A stretch of 42,192 bases of DNA, taken from Peptococcaceae bacterium (lineage in GTDB: Bacteria; Bacillota; Desulfitobacteriia; Desulfitobacteriales; Desulfitobacteriaceae). Location of the stretch: assembly GCA_031289735.1 (NCBI GenBank), contig JAITOV010000057.1:1-42192 (forward strand), given 5' to 3'. The position numbers and the translations under genes were made by a program. The notes below the pieces were generated by a model that was not told the origin of the DNA, made no database searches, and saw only the letters and a list, made by a program, of their open reading frames with translations. Below are positions 1-9,928 of this stretch, in pieces; position 1 is the stretch's first letter, and the number at the start of each line of letters is the position of its first letter.

Positions 1-863
1 AGACGAATCTGGGCAAGTAACCCTTTTTTCATCTGCCGGAATTGCTCCACGGCCGGCGTGGCCGTCAGACAGAGCAATTTGCCGCCTTCAACGAGCGCAT
101 TTTCCAGACCCCAGCGCAACATTTCATTGTCCCGGTAAGGAAAAGCGTCCACTTCATCCAAGATCACCCAATCAAACACCCGGGCAAATCTCAACACCTG
201 ATGCGTCGTGGCTACAACTACAACCACACCGGAGGCGAAGCGCTCGGTACTGCTTCCCGTCAGCACCTGCATGGGGACATCCGGGAAATCATGCCGTAAG
301 CGCGGGGCGATATCATCGATCACATCCCGGCGCGGCGCGGCAATCAAGACAGAGTACCCTCGTTCCAACGCCCAGGCCAACGCCGGAAAACAGACTTCCG
401 TCTTACCCGCCCCGCAAGCCGCCCAAAGCAACGCTCTGGCCTCGTTACCCTGGACAAAGGACAAAACTTCTTGCGCCGCACACTCTTGCGCTTCGGTCAA
501 CAAAAACTCGGGGCAAAAACGCACCGGCTGATCGTTTCTGCACAGTGCCCGTTGATCTTGGTAGATCAGCTGAAGCGACGTCACCGCACCCATGGACCGG
601 CAACGCAAACAAGTCGCCGCCCAGCCGCGCGCAGACGGCCATTCTTGGCACTCCCGTCCGCCGCAGCGATTACAAACCCAGCCACGACGCTCTCGCGCGA
701 CAGCCGGAAGCCAGATACCGGCTTGCTGTTTTACCAGGTCCTGTAAACAATGCTTAACTTCAGCCAACGGACAAGCGGACTCGGTCGCCAACATATGTAT
801 GTCCGCCTCGCTTAAACGACGCCCCCGTACCGCTGCCGCAATAGCCGCGTAATCAACGTTCAT
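1..863 (-). CDS. comFA: ComFA-like DEAD/DEAH helicase (competence), 3' end cut off by the window edge
   Basis: Manual minus-strand translation from ATG at 863: MNVDYAAIAAAVRGRRLSEADIHMLATESACPLAEVKHCLQDLV...VCNRCGG...CLRCRS...ALLWAACGAGKTEVCFPAL...VILDEVDAFPY...LTATP. Has a four-Cys zinc motif, a Walker-A-like GAGKT and a DEVD box. Absent from the ORF track because it runs off the window. Confidence 0.85.
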   Translation of the reverse strand, partial: MNVDYAAIAAAVRGRRLSEADIHMLATESACPLAEVKHCLQDLVKQQAGIWLPAVARERRGWVCNRCGGRECQEWPSARGWAATCLRCRSMGAVTSLQLIYQDQRALCRNDQPVRFCPEFLLTEAQECAAQEVLSFVQGNEARALLWAACGAGKTEVCFPALAWALERGYSVLIAAPRRDVIDDIAPRLRHDFPDVPMQVLTGSSTERFASGVVVVVATTHQVLRFARVFDWVILDEVDAFPYRDNEMLRWGLENALVEGGKLLCLTATPAVEQFRQMKKGLLAQIR

Positions 864-869
864 ACCCGC

Positions 870-1319
870 TCACCCGGAATTCCTATCCTCACCACGCGGC
901 ACAATAGCAAATTTGATCAAACCCGACGCCGCCAAGTCCGTCCCAACAAAGGCTTGACCCTGAGCGAAGCCGAAATTCCCGCGCATCTTCTGGATCTCAG
1001 CTTGCAAAAGCAACTGATCCCCAGGTACCACCTGTCGTTTGAACTTGACTTCATCCAGGCCGGCAAACAAAGCCAGTTTGCCGGCATACTCTTGCTGTAT
1101 CAGAAGCGCCACCGCGCCTAACTGCGCCAGCGCTTCCAGGATCAGCACACCCGGCATGATCGGCTGACCGGGAAAATGCCCTGAAAAGAATGGTTCGTTC
1201 CCGGATACATTTTTAAGGCCCACCGCACGTTTCCCGTCTTCCAGTTCCAGCACCCGGTCAATCAGTAAGAACGGCGCGCGGTGCGGTATAATCTTCTGAA
1301 TCTCCACGATATCTAACAC
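870..1319 (-). CDS. fabZ: 3-hydroxyacyl-[ACP] dehydratase FabZ
   Basis: MLDIVEIQKIIPHRAPFLLIDRV...GHFPGQPIMPGVLILEALAQ is the FabZ hot-dog active-site signature. Confidence 0.96.
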   Translation of the reverse strand: MLDIVEIQKIIPHRAPFLLIDRVLELEDGKRAVGLKNVSGNEPFFSGHFPGQPIMPGVLILEALAQLGAVALLIQQEYAGKLALFAGLDEVKFKRQVVPGDQLLLQAEIQKMRGNFGFAQGQAFVGTDLAASGLIKFAIVPRGEDRNSG

Positions 1320-1432
1320 CAGGTATGCCCCCTTTTTTTGCTTCTATCCTCAGTGTTCGAGTATACTTATCCTAACCATCTGGCTGTTGCCTGCCCCGCG
1401 CAAGGGGATGAACCTAAAAGATGAATAGGTAA

Positions 1433-1441
1433 ATTATACCA
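1433..1441 (-). promoter_or_regulatory. Candidate extended -10 promoter for fabZ-comFA
   Basis: Minus strand reads TGGTATAAT about 115 nt upstream of fabZ; no good -35 seen. Confidence 0.4.
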
Positions 1442-1491
1442 TACTTTCATGATAGCATCACGATTTTTTTAGCGGAAAGCGAGGATTCTCT

Positions 1492-2622
1492 ATGGCTCGA
1501 CGAACCATCGCGCATATGATTGGCGGCGGCGACTACGGCGGCGCAGAGCAACATGTCCTCACATTGCTGACGCATCTGAACCGTGAGATTTTTCGGCCTG
1601 TATGCATCTGCCTGCAAAAAGGGTTACTCGCTGAACGCGCGGAACAAGAAGGCGTCCCTGTCCGCTATTTGCCGATGGGCAGCGCCTTCAACGTGAGGAT
1701 TCTACCCGCCTTCATTCGGACCCTGCGTGAATTTCAGGTAGATCTGCTGCATAACCACGGCGCACGCGCTAACCTGATCGGCCGTCTTGGCGCGACCTAT
1801 CTACATCGGCCAAATATCAGCACCGTCCATAGTTCCCTGGCCTTTGACTACCTGACTCCGTCTCAAGCCCGCGCAGCTCTGCTGCTGGATCGCTGGACTG
1901 CCCCATTGTCTTCCGGCAATATCGCGGTATCCCAATACTTAGCCGACGAGATCACGGCGCGCGGCGCCAAAAACATACGGGTGATTTATAACGCTTACCA
2001 ACCAAATGACCGGCCCGCTACTCACACGGCGCCGTCACTGGAAACCCGGCGGGAGTTCCGGCGCTTATGGCAGATCGAGCGGGATGCCGTCGTCATTGGT
2101 ACGATCGCCCGTTTGCATCCGGCGAAAGGACTCCGTGACCTGATCGCAGCCGCTTCCTTACTACAATCTGCCCTGCCTCAGCTCCACCTGCTGCTCGTGA
2201 GCCACGGCCCCCTACACCAAGAAATTTCCGCCCAAGCACAGGCAGCCGGATTGTCCTTGACGATCACGGGGTTTATCTCTGACATCCCAGCCGCTCTGGC
2301 CGCAATGGATCTCTTCGTCCTTCCTTCACTCAGCGAAGGGATGGGACTGGTTCTCTTAGAAGCGATGCAGGCAGGACGTCCGATCGTCGCTACCCGAGTT
2401 GGCGGAATTCCGGAGCTCATCCGGCACGAACGCGAAGGTCTGCTGGTCGCCCCTCATTGCCCGGAGGAACTGGCGGCGGCTTGTCTGAGAATTCTTCACT
2501 CCCCCAATTTAGCTGCTTCGCTCATCGCCAATGGTCAACTGCGCTGGCCGGAATTCTCCGTCACTGCGATGATTCAGCAGACCGAAGCTTTCTATACGGA
2601 AATACTCGAGCGAACCCAGTGA
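1492..2622 (+). CDS. Glycosyltransferase family 4 (GT-B)
   Basis: MIGGGDYGGAEQHVLTLL...GTIARLHPAKGLRDLI...DLFVLPSLSEGMGLVLLEAMQAGRPIVATRVGGIPELI; GT4 E-x7-E region. Confidence 0.92.
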   Translation: MARRTIAHMIGGGDYGGAEQHVLTLLTHLNREIFRPVCICLQKGLLAERAEQEGVPVRYLPMGSAFNVRILPAFIRTLREFQVDLLHNHGARANLIGRLGATYLHRPNISTVHSSLAFDYLTPSQARAALLLDRWTAPLSSGNIAVSQYLADEITARGAKNIRVIYNAYQPNDRPATHTAPSLETRREFRRLWQIERDAVVIGTIARLHPAKGLRDLIAAASLLQSALPQLHLLLVSHGPLHQEISAQAQAAGLSLTITGFISDIPAALAAMDLFVLPSLSEGMGLVLLEAMQAGRPIVATRVGGIPELIRHEREGLLVAPHCPEELAAACLRILHSPNLAASLIANGQLRWPEFSVTAMIQQTEAFYTEILERTQ

Positions 2623-2629
2623 ATACTGC

Positions 2630-3355
2630 TTAAGGTTTCTGCTGTTGCTTGCGCTGCCGATTGACCGCCAGGACAAATTTCGGTAACGCCGTCTGACGTT
2701 TTCCGCGTTGAGGCTCCAGCCATAAACGATAGAGCCACTCCAGACGGCAACGCCGCATCCAAGCAGGCGCCCGCGGAACCAGCCCCGCCAAAACATCAAA
2801 ACTACCCCCTACGCCTATGCTGACCCGCGCTAATCCCGGCTGCCGAGCCAGCCATAACTCTTGACGCGGCGAGCCGAGCCCTGCCAGCAGCAAATCGGCG
2901 TTAAAGCTCTGAATCTGCTGAATGATTTGCCGCTCTTCCATCGGCTCAAAATAACCGTGCCGCACCTGCCAGATAATATCCGGATACACCGTACAGAGTT
3001 TAGCGACAGCCTGCTCGGCGACTCCCGGACGATTGCCTAAAACAAAAATACGCCATTTCCCGGCATGAGCCAAGGGCCATAATCGCTGTAGCAGATCAAT
3101 CCCCGTCACGCGTTCTTTCAATGGATACCCTAAACGACGCGCCGCCCAGACGACGCCGGTTCCGTCCGGAACCACTAAACCGGCTGAGTTCAGAACTTCC
3201 TGTAAGGACGCGTCTTGCTCCGCCGCATAGATCATCTCAGGATTCGCCGTAACCACACGCAACGTATCAGCGCTGGCAATCGCAGCGCTGATACGTTGAA
3301 TACTCTCCGCCATATCCACCTGATCCACTTGAATATGCAACACCTGGATCTTCAT
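2630..3355 (-). CDS. tagA: WecG/TagA/CpsF family glycosyltransferase (GT26)
   Basis: VVTANPEMIYAAEQDASLQEVLNSAGLVVPDGTGVVWAARRLG...ERVTGIDLL...GLGSPRQELWLA...GVGGSFDVLAGLVPRAPAWMRRCRLEWLYRL. Confidence 0.93.
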   Translation of the reverse strand: MKIQVLHIQVDQVDMAESIQRISAAIASADTLRVVTANPEMIYAAEQDASLQEVLNSAGLVVPDGTGVVWAARRLGYPLKERVTGIDLLQRLWPLAHAGKWRIFVLGNRPGVAEQAVAKLCTVYPDIIWQVRHGYFEPMEERQIIQQIQSFNADLLLAGLGSPRQELWLARQPGLARVSIGVGGSFDVLAGLVPRAPAWMRRCRLEWLYRLWLEPQRGKRQTALPKFVLAVNRQRKQQQKP

Positions 3356-3361
3356 CTGGTT

Positions 3362-4345
3362 TTAATAACTGCCTTCCAAGACTTTTCCGGTTCCCAACGC
3401 TACGCAGGAAATCGGATCCTCAGCAACGCTGACCGGCAAATGCGTCTCACGCGAGATCCGGGTGTCAAACCCATAGACCAGCGACCCGCCGCCCGTCATC
3501 ATGATGCCTTTATTGAGAATATCCGCCGATAATTCCGGCGGTGTACGTTCCAGCACTTCTTTGACCGCGCCGATAATCGCTTCTACAGATTCTTCCAAAG
3601 CCACAAAGCATTCCTTGGAACTCACTTGAATGGTCTTAGGCAAGCCGGAAACCAAATCCCGTCCACGTACATCAATCGAGGCGTTTGCCGGGCCGTCCGG
3701 AATCGCGCATCCCACGGCGATTTTAATCCCTTCAGCTGTACGCTCACCGATTAAGAGATTGTGCTCGCGACGGACAAAACGCATAATCGCTTCATCAAAT
3801 TTATCTCCGCCCACGCGCAATGACTGCTTACAAACGATTCCGGAGAGAGATAACACGGCAATATCCGTCGTTCCTCCGCCGATGTCCAGAACCATGCTGC
3901 CCGTAGGCTGCGAGATATCCAGTCCTGCCCCCAGAGCGGCTGCGTACGGTTCCTCGATCACTTCGACCTGTTTCGCTCCCGCTTGATACGCCGCTTGTTT
4001 CACAGCTCTTGCTTCCACTTCAGTGACGCCCGATGGGATGCATACCACAACGCGGGTACGATAAAACGGCCAGCGGCGAGCGCCGGCTTTTTCCATGAAA
4101 TATTTCAACATCAATTCCGTCGTCTGATAATCGGCAATCACACCATCCCGCATCGGGCGAATCGCTACGATATTCCCAGGCGTACGCCCAAGCATGGAAC
4201 GAGCTTCTTCACCAACCGCAATCCGTTTGCCGCTTTTTTTATCAATGGCTACAACCGACGGTTCATGCAGCACAATCCCCCGGCCCTTTGCATAAACCAA
4301 GACGGAAGCCGTACCTAAATCAATTCCCAGATCCATTCCAAACAT
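3362..4345 (-). CDS. mbl: MreB/Mbl rod-shape actin homologue
   Basis: MDLGIDLGTASVLVYAKGRGIVLHEPSVVAID...GDGVIADY-like and VLDIGGGTTDIAVLSLSG...MMTGGGSLVYG; located next to spoIIID as mbl is in Bacillus. Confidence 0.93.
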   Translation of the reverse strand: MFGMDLGIDLGTASVLVYAKGRGIVLHEPSVVAIDKKSGKRIAVGEEARSMLGRTPGNIVAIRPMRDGVIADYQTTELMLKYFMEKAGARRWPFYRTRVVVCIPSGVTEVEARAVKQAAYQAGAKQVEVIEEPYAAALGAGLDISQPTGSMVLDIGGGTTDIAVLSLSGIVCKQSLRVGGDKFDEAIMRFVRREHNLLIGERTAEGIKIAVGCAIPDGPANASIDVRGRDLVSGLPKTIQVSSKECFVALEESVEAIIGAVKEVLERTPPELSADILNKGIMMTGGGSLVYGFDTRISRETHLPVSVAEDPISCVALGTGKVLEGSY

Positions 4346-4394
4346 GAATAAGAGGATCCCCTTTCCTTTTTAGCTTGTCCGAAAAATAGAGAAA

Positions 4395-4426
4395 ATAAAA
4401 AGTGTAATCTCCCGGACGGGAGATTA
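4395..4426 (-). terminator. Rho-independent terminator after spoIIID
   Basis: Perfect 10-nt arms TAATCTCCCG (4405-4414) / CGGGAGATTA (4417-4426), followed on the minus strand by CACTTTTTATTTTC. Confidence 0.7.
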
Positions 4427-4526
4427 ATATAGATGTGCTAACATACTTTTATTCGCTAAAAAAACGCTAATTCCTCTTATCATCTTTTCTTTAACCCATG
4501 TATTTTATACATTTTGACGAGAATCC

Positions 4527-4775
4527 TCAATTGTCCTGATATTTTCTCCGCGTCGCTTCTCCGCCGCGAATATGCCTCTCCGCTTTATTATTTTCCAAGA
4601 CATGTTTCACTTCCATCGCCATTCGTTCATTGATCAATGGTAAGCGTTCTGTGACATCTTTATGCACGGTGCTCTTGCTTACCCCAAATTCATCTGCGGT
4701 TTGGCGTACAGTCGCGGTTGATTCCATAATGAAAGTCCCTATGTCCAGAACCCGTTTGCGTATGTATTCTTGCAC
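4527..4775 (-). CDS. spoIIID: Sporulation transcription factor SpoIIID
   Basis: VQEYIRKRVLDIGTFIMESTATVRQTADEFGVSKSTVHKDVTERLP...RHIRGGEATRRKY. GTG start at 4775 preceded by GAGGAGGGCTCAGC; the track start at 4904 is over-extended. Confidence 0.95.
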   Translation of the reverse strand: MQEYIRKRVLDIGTFIMESTATVRQTADEFGVSKSTVHKDVTERLPLINERMAMEVKHVLENNKAERHIRGGEATRRKYQDN

Positions 4776-4831
4776 GCTGAGCCCTCCTCTAAGTCCGTCA
4801 AATTTTAGTTCATTTATATGCACCCCCCCGC

Positions 4832-4857
4832 AAAAAAGACATCCATAAAAGAATGTC
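4832..4857 (-). terminator. Probable terminator after spoIID
   Basis: Minus strand GACATTC-TTTTATG-GATGTC then TTTTTT, downstream of the spoIID stop. Confidence 0.55.
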
Positions 4858-4875
4858 CCTTTTTGGTAAATAGTG

Positions 4876-5808
4876 TTATCCCTGATTATGCTCAATCTTC
4901 GCACCCGGATAGAAGTGCCCTAGGATATCCTGATACAGATAACCCTGAACCGCCAAATCGTTTGCCCCGTATTGAGACATGCCCACCGCATGCCCGTTAC
5001 CATAGATGGTCAACGTTACTTGACCATCCCTGACTTCCCCTTCCCAGTCGGTAGAGGCCAGATTGAATAGCGTACGAATCTGGGTCGCCGGATACACCTT
5101 CCCCAGGATCGCCAACGTTTTGACCCGTCCGGCCGCTGTGCGGCTAACCACTTCAAAGTCTTGTGAGGCCAGGGGTTTTGGCGTGCCTATCAACTTTAAC
5201 TTCGCATAAATCTCCTGCGCACTGAAAGTCGCGCGCTGCACAAAACGCAACGGTTCCGTTTCGGCAGACGTAACATTGATCAGATAGGGGCGCGACGCAC
5301 TCCAAACCTCTTCCGCGCGTTCCGTCGGTTTACGTCCGCTGCTGCTAAAATAAACAGCATCTATACACGCTCCATCCATAACCAATACTTCTTGCCGTGT
5401 TGCTTGTACCGCTGCAGCAATTTTATGATGATAACGCCAATAATCCAGAATACCCCATTTGGCATACATCTGACGATCGCTCACCCAGGCCTGCGTCTTG
5501 GTTGTGGTATCCACATCATAGCCCGGATCTGTGACCCGAGCTACGCGGATGGCTTTCACAGCAAAGGTACGGGCCGCAATCGCTTGCGCTTTCAAGGCTT
5601 CCTCATGAAATACTGCCGGCATTTCCGCCGCCACGACTCCTGTTAAGTACTCTTCTAACGCTACGGTCTCTACTTGTCCCTCCTGCGTCAGCATACGAAT
5701 CAATTGTTCTCCTCCCGGATGCATTTTCTTCTGAGATTGGAGCATCCCCCATGACCCGCAGACGATAGCCAAAAACAGGATGATGATCCAGACCTGCTTC
5801 TTTTGCAT
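4876..5808 (-). CDS. spoIID: Stage II sporulation protein D (SpoIID)
   Basis: VALEEYLTGVVAAEMPAVFHEEALKAQAIAARTFAVK...GHAVGMSQYGANDLAVQGYLYQDILGHFYPGAKI; ATG at 5808 has an AGGAGGGTGGGT RBS. Confidence 0.95.
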   Translation of the reverse strand: MQKKQVWIIILFLAIVCGSWGMLQSQKKMHPGGEQLIRMLTQEGQVETVALEEYLTGVVAAEMPAVFHEEALKAQAIAARTFAVKAIRVARVTDPGYDVDTTTKTQAWVSDRQMYAKWGILDYWRYHHKIAAAVQATRQEVLVMDGACIDAVYFSSSGRKPTERAEEVWSASRPYLINVTSAETEPLRFVQRATFSAQEIYAKLKLIGTPKPLASQDFEVVSRTAAGRVKTLAILGKVYPATQIRTLFNLASTDWEGEVRDGQVTLTIYGNGHAVGMSQYGANDLAVQGYLYQDILGHFYPGAKIEHNQG

Positions 5809-5844
5809 ACCCACCCTCCTCGTTCGTGCGTACAAGCTAGAATA

Positions 5845-5873
5845 TTTCTATGCGCCCAACGAACGAAATATGG
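5845..5873 (-). promoter_or_regulatory. Candidate SigE-type promoter of spoIID
   Basis: Minus strand CCATATT-N14-CATAGAAA, compared with the SigE consensus KMATATT-N14-CATACAMT (matches 6/7 and 6/8), about 37 nt upstream of the ATG. Confidence 0.5.
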
Positions 5874-5891
5874 CACGCGCTGCCCAAGGCC

Positions 5892-5915
5892 AAAAAAAAT
5901 AACCCCGTAGGGTTA
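5892..5915 (-). terminator. Rho-independent terminator after murA
   Basis: Minus strand TAACCC-TACG-GGGTTA followed by TTTTTTTT. Confidence 0.8.
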
Positions 5916-5934
5916 GACAGCTGTATTTTTAGAT

Positions 5935-7197
5935 CTATTCCGCCGCCACAGGCAACCGGGAAATCTTCCCGCCCAGGGCGGTTATTTTGGCGACGATATT
6001 TTCGTATCCCCGGTCGATATGCTGCACGCCGTAAATCTCGCTGACGCCTTCGGCCATCAGCGCAGCCAGAATCATAGCTGCGCCAGCCCGCAGATCCGTC
6101 GCCGTAACATTCGCCCCAAATAAGCGCGGCTTGCCTTGTATGATGGCGTTCCTGCCTTCCACGCGAATCTCGGCGCCCATACGGCGCAATTCATCGACAT
6201 GCATAAAGCGATTCTCAAAGATTGTCTCCACGACTACAGACATACCTGCGGCACGCGTCATCCAGGCCAGAAATATCGCTTGTAAATCCGTTGGAAAGCC
6301 AGGGTGTACTTGTGTTTTAATATCCACGGCGCGGAATTTCCCGCTACTCATGACGCGAATGCCATCATCTTCTTCTCTAAAGGCAATACCGGCTTCAGCC
6401 ATCTTCGCCAGAAGCGGCTGTAAATGCGCTGAAATAACATTCTCCACGAACACATCCCCACCCGTGGCCGCTGCCAGTAACAGATAACTTCCTGCCTCGA
6501 TACGATCTGGGATCACGGTATGCCTGGCGCCATGAAAATTCGTGACCCCTTCTACTTGGATAACGCTTGTACCCGCGCCGCGCACCTTGCCACCTAATTC
6601 ATTGATGAAATTAGCCAAATCGACAATTTCCGGCTCCATCGCGACATTCTCAATCGTTGTGACCCCTTGGGCGGCGGATGCCGCCATCATAATATTCTCC
6701 GTCGCGCCTACGCTGGGAAAATCCAGAAAGATCCTAGCGCCAACCAACCTCTTAGCTTTCACATCCAGAAATCCCTGATCCATTTCTACTTGTGCTCCCA
6801 AGGCTTCTAAACCCTTAATATGTAAATTGATCGGACGGGAACCAATCGCGCAACCACCCGGATGATTAATCCGAACCCGGCCATTTCTCGCCAGCAAAGG
6901 GCCCATGACAAATATCGATGCGCGCAATTGATCGACCACCTCGTACGGCGCTTCGCACGACTGAATCTCGGCGACTTCAATATCTAATTGCGTTCCACAG
7001 CGTTCGACTTTACCACCGAAAGCCTGAATGATGCGGCACATATGCTCCACATCAATCAAGTCCGGCGCTTCATCTAAGCGAACTCGTTCTCCAGTCAGTA
7101 AAGAAGCCGCGATAATCGGCAGTACAGCATTCTTTGCTCCGCTGATCATGACGCGCCCTTCCAGGCTCTTTCCGCCGCTTACGACTAGCTTACTCAA
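5935..7197 (-). CDS. murA: UDP-N-acetylglucosamine 1-carboxyvinyltransferase MurA
   Basis: MSKLVVSGGKSLEGRVMISGAKNAVLPIIAASLL...NHPGGCAIGSRPINLHIKGLEALGA...FPTDLQAIFLAW...DLRAGAAMILAALMAEG. Confidence 0.97.
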   Translation of the reverse strand: MSKLVVSGGKSLEGRVMISGAKNAVLPIIAASLLTGERVRLDEAPDLIDVEHMCRIIQAFGGKVERCGTQLDIEVAEIQSCEAPYEVVDQLRASIFVMGPLLARNGRVRINHPGGCAIGSRPINLHIKGLEALGAQVEMDQGFLDVKAKRLVGARIFLDFPSVGATENIMMAASAAQGVTTIENVAMEPEIVDLANFINELGGKVRGAGTSVIQVEGVTNFHGARHTVIPDRIEAGSYLLLAAATGGDVFVENVISAHLQPLLAKMAEAGIAFREEDDGIRVMSSGKFRAVDIKTQVHPGFPTDLQAIFLAWMTRAAGMSVVVETIFENRFMHVDELRRMGAEIRVEGRNAIIQGKPRLFGANVTATDLRAGAAMILAALMAEGVSEIYGVQHIDRGYENIVAKITALGGKISRLPVAAE

Positions 7198-7233
7198 TGA
7201 TTGGCCTCCTCTGAGCCGGTTTTTATCTACTCT

Positions 7234-7842
7234 TTAAAACTCTTCTACGAGGACCGGAACCGCTAAGACGGTCATTCCGCCTTGTTCAGACATTCTCGTA
7301 GCTAATTGAAGATTAATGCGCTCCGTTCCCGCCCAGACGCCTGGTCCGGCCCAATGATGCCAAGCCGCTATCGAGCGCGTCTTTCCCGTCAAATCCCATT
7401 GTTGCGGCAAGGCGTCTGTTTTCGCTAAATATGCCGCGATATCTAACCCTTCCGCTATACGCTCATCCAGATACATCCTGCCTCCGGCTTGGCGAACCTG
7501 AGGTTCGATCGCCGAATACCAGTTGCTTAACAACATTTCTTCTCGTGCGTCGATCACTTGAGCGCCTGTTAATTGCACAATGCTTGCGCCGGCCTTTTCT
7601 TGCCAGGTCCAGCCGGCAAGAGGCGCCGCTAGATTTATTTTATACGGTTTTTCAGCATTGTCAAACCAAACAATCATGCGAACCTCGGCAAACTGGCTGG
7701 TTACTTGACCGCTTGACAATAACAAGGGCAACGGCGCTTGCTCCTGTACGTGGCGACCCCAGCCTGAACATAGTACGCTCAGCAAACCCAGGATGACCAA
7801 AACGGTTCCGGACAAATTTCGCTTACTCTGATCTGAGTCCAT
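7234..7842 (-). CDS. YwmB-like (TATA-box-binding fold) envelope protein
   Basis: N-terminal hydrophobic segment plus C-terminal NLQLATRMSEQGGMTVLAVPVLVEEF; position between the atp operon and murA/spoIID matches ywmB. Confidence 0.6.
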   Translation of the reverse strand: MDSDQSKRNLSGTVLVILGLLSVLCSGWGRHVQEQAPLPLLLSSGQVTSQFAEVRMIVWFDNAEKPYKINLAAPLAGWTWQEKAGASIVQLTGAQVIDAREEMLLSNWYSAIEPQVRQAGGRMYLDERIAEGLDIAAYLAKTDALPQQWDLTGKTRSIAAWHHWAGPGVWAGTERINLQLATRMSEQGGMTVLAVPVLVEEF

Positions 7843-7999
7843 CTATCAACTCTCCTCGGTCACGCCTTTCTGACGCATCGCCAGAAGCTTTACGGATATT
7901 CTTGCCAGCAAAGCCCTGTGGCAGACATCAGAGAGTTGTTTTAATCTGTTTGTCATCTTCACTATTTAACTTATCGAAAAGTTCCGTTGTTTCGTCCAG

Positions 8000-8034
8000 A
8001 AAAAGAGACAGCCATACGTTACGTTGGCTGTCTC
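8000..8034 (-). terminator. Rho-independent terminator of the atp operon
   Basis: Minus strand GAGACAGCC...GGCTGTCTC followed by TTTTTC, just downstream of the atpC stop. Confidence 0.85.
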
Positions 8035-8068
8035 CTACGCATCCGCTATGCAATTGGATAAGCGCGGT

Positions 8069-8488
8069 TTAGTGCAGATCTTGTCCTTTACCCGCTGCTT
8101 GCAGCCGGGCTTTGGCCCGCGCTAAAGACAATTCTGCCCGCTTCACGTCAACTTCCGGCGTCTTATTGGCCAAACGCTTCTCTGCCCGTGCCAAAGCGGT
8201 TTGGGCACGCGATACATCAATTTTATCTCCCGGCTCAGCGGTTTCCGCCAAAACGGTTGCCGCATTGTTGCCGATCTCGACGAAACCACCGGAAATAGCC
8301 ATCTTTTTCACCGTTGAATCCTTCGTATAGCGAATAACTCCCGGTTTCAATGCCGCAATCAGATGGGCGTGGTTCGGTAAAACGCCAAGTTCTCCCAATC
8401 CCTCACCCGGAAAAACCGCAAAACTAACATCGTCCTTGAGTACATTCCCATCCGGAGACACGATTCGCAGATTGTAATTTTCAGCCAT
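8069..8488 (-). CDS. atpC: F1Fo ATP synthase epsilon subunit
   Basis: LRIVSPDGNVLKDDVSFAVFPGEGLGELGVLPNHAHLIAALKPGVIR; follows atpD. Confidence 0.96.
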   Translation of the reverse strand: MAENYNLRIVSPDGNVLKDDVSFAVFPGEGLGELGVLPNHAHLIAALKPGVIRYTKDSTVKKMAISGGFVEIGNNAATVLAETAEPGDKIDVSRAQTALARAEKRLANKTPEVDVKRAELSLARAKARLQAAGKGQDLH

Positions 8489-8491
8489 GGC

Positions 8492-9928
<1,437 letters not shown>

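Noticed and set aside
4822-4829. Poly-C/G run before spoIIID as a phase-variable tract
   Set aside because: Short run in noncoding sequence with no sign of a switchable coding frame or promoter spacing effect.
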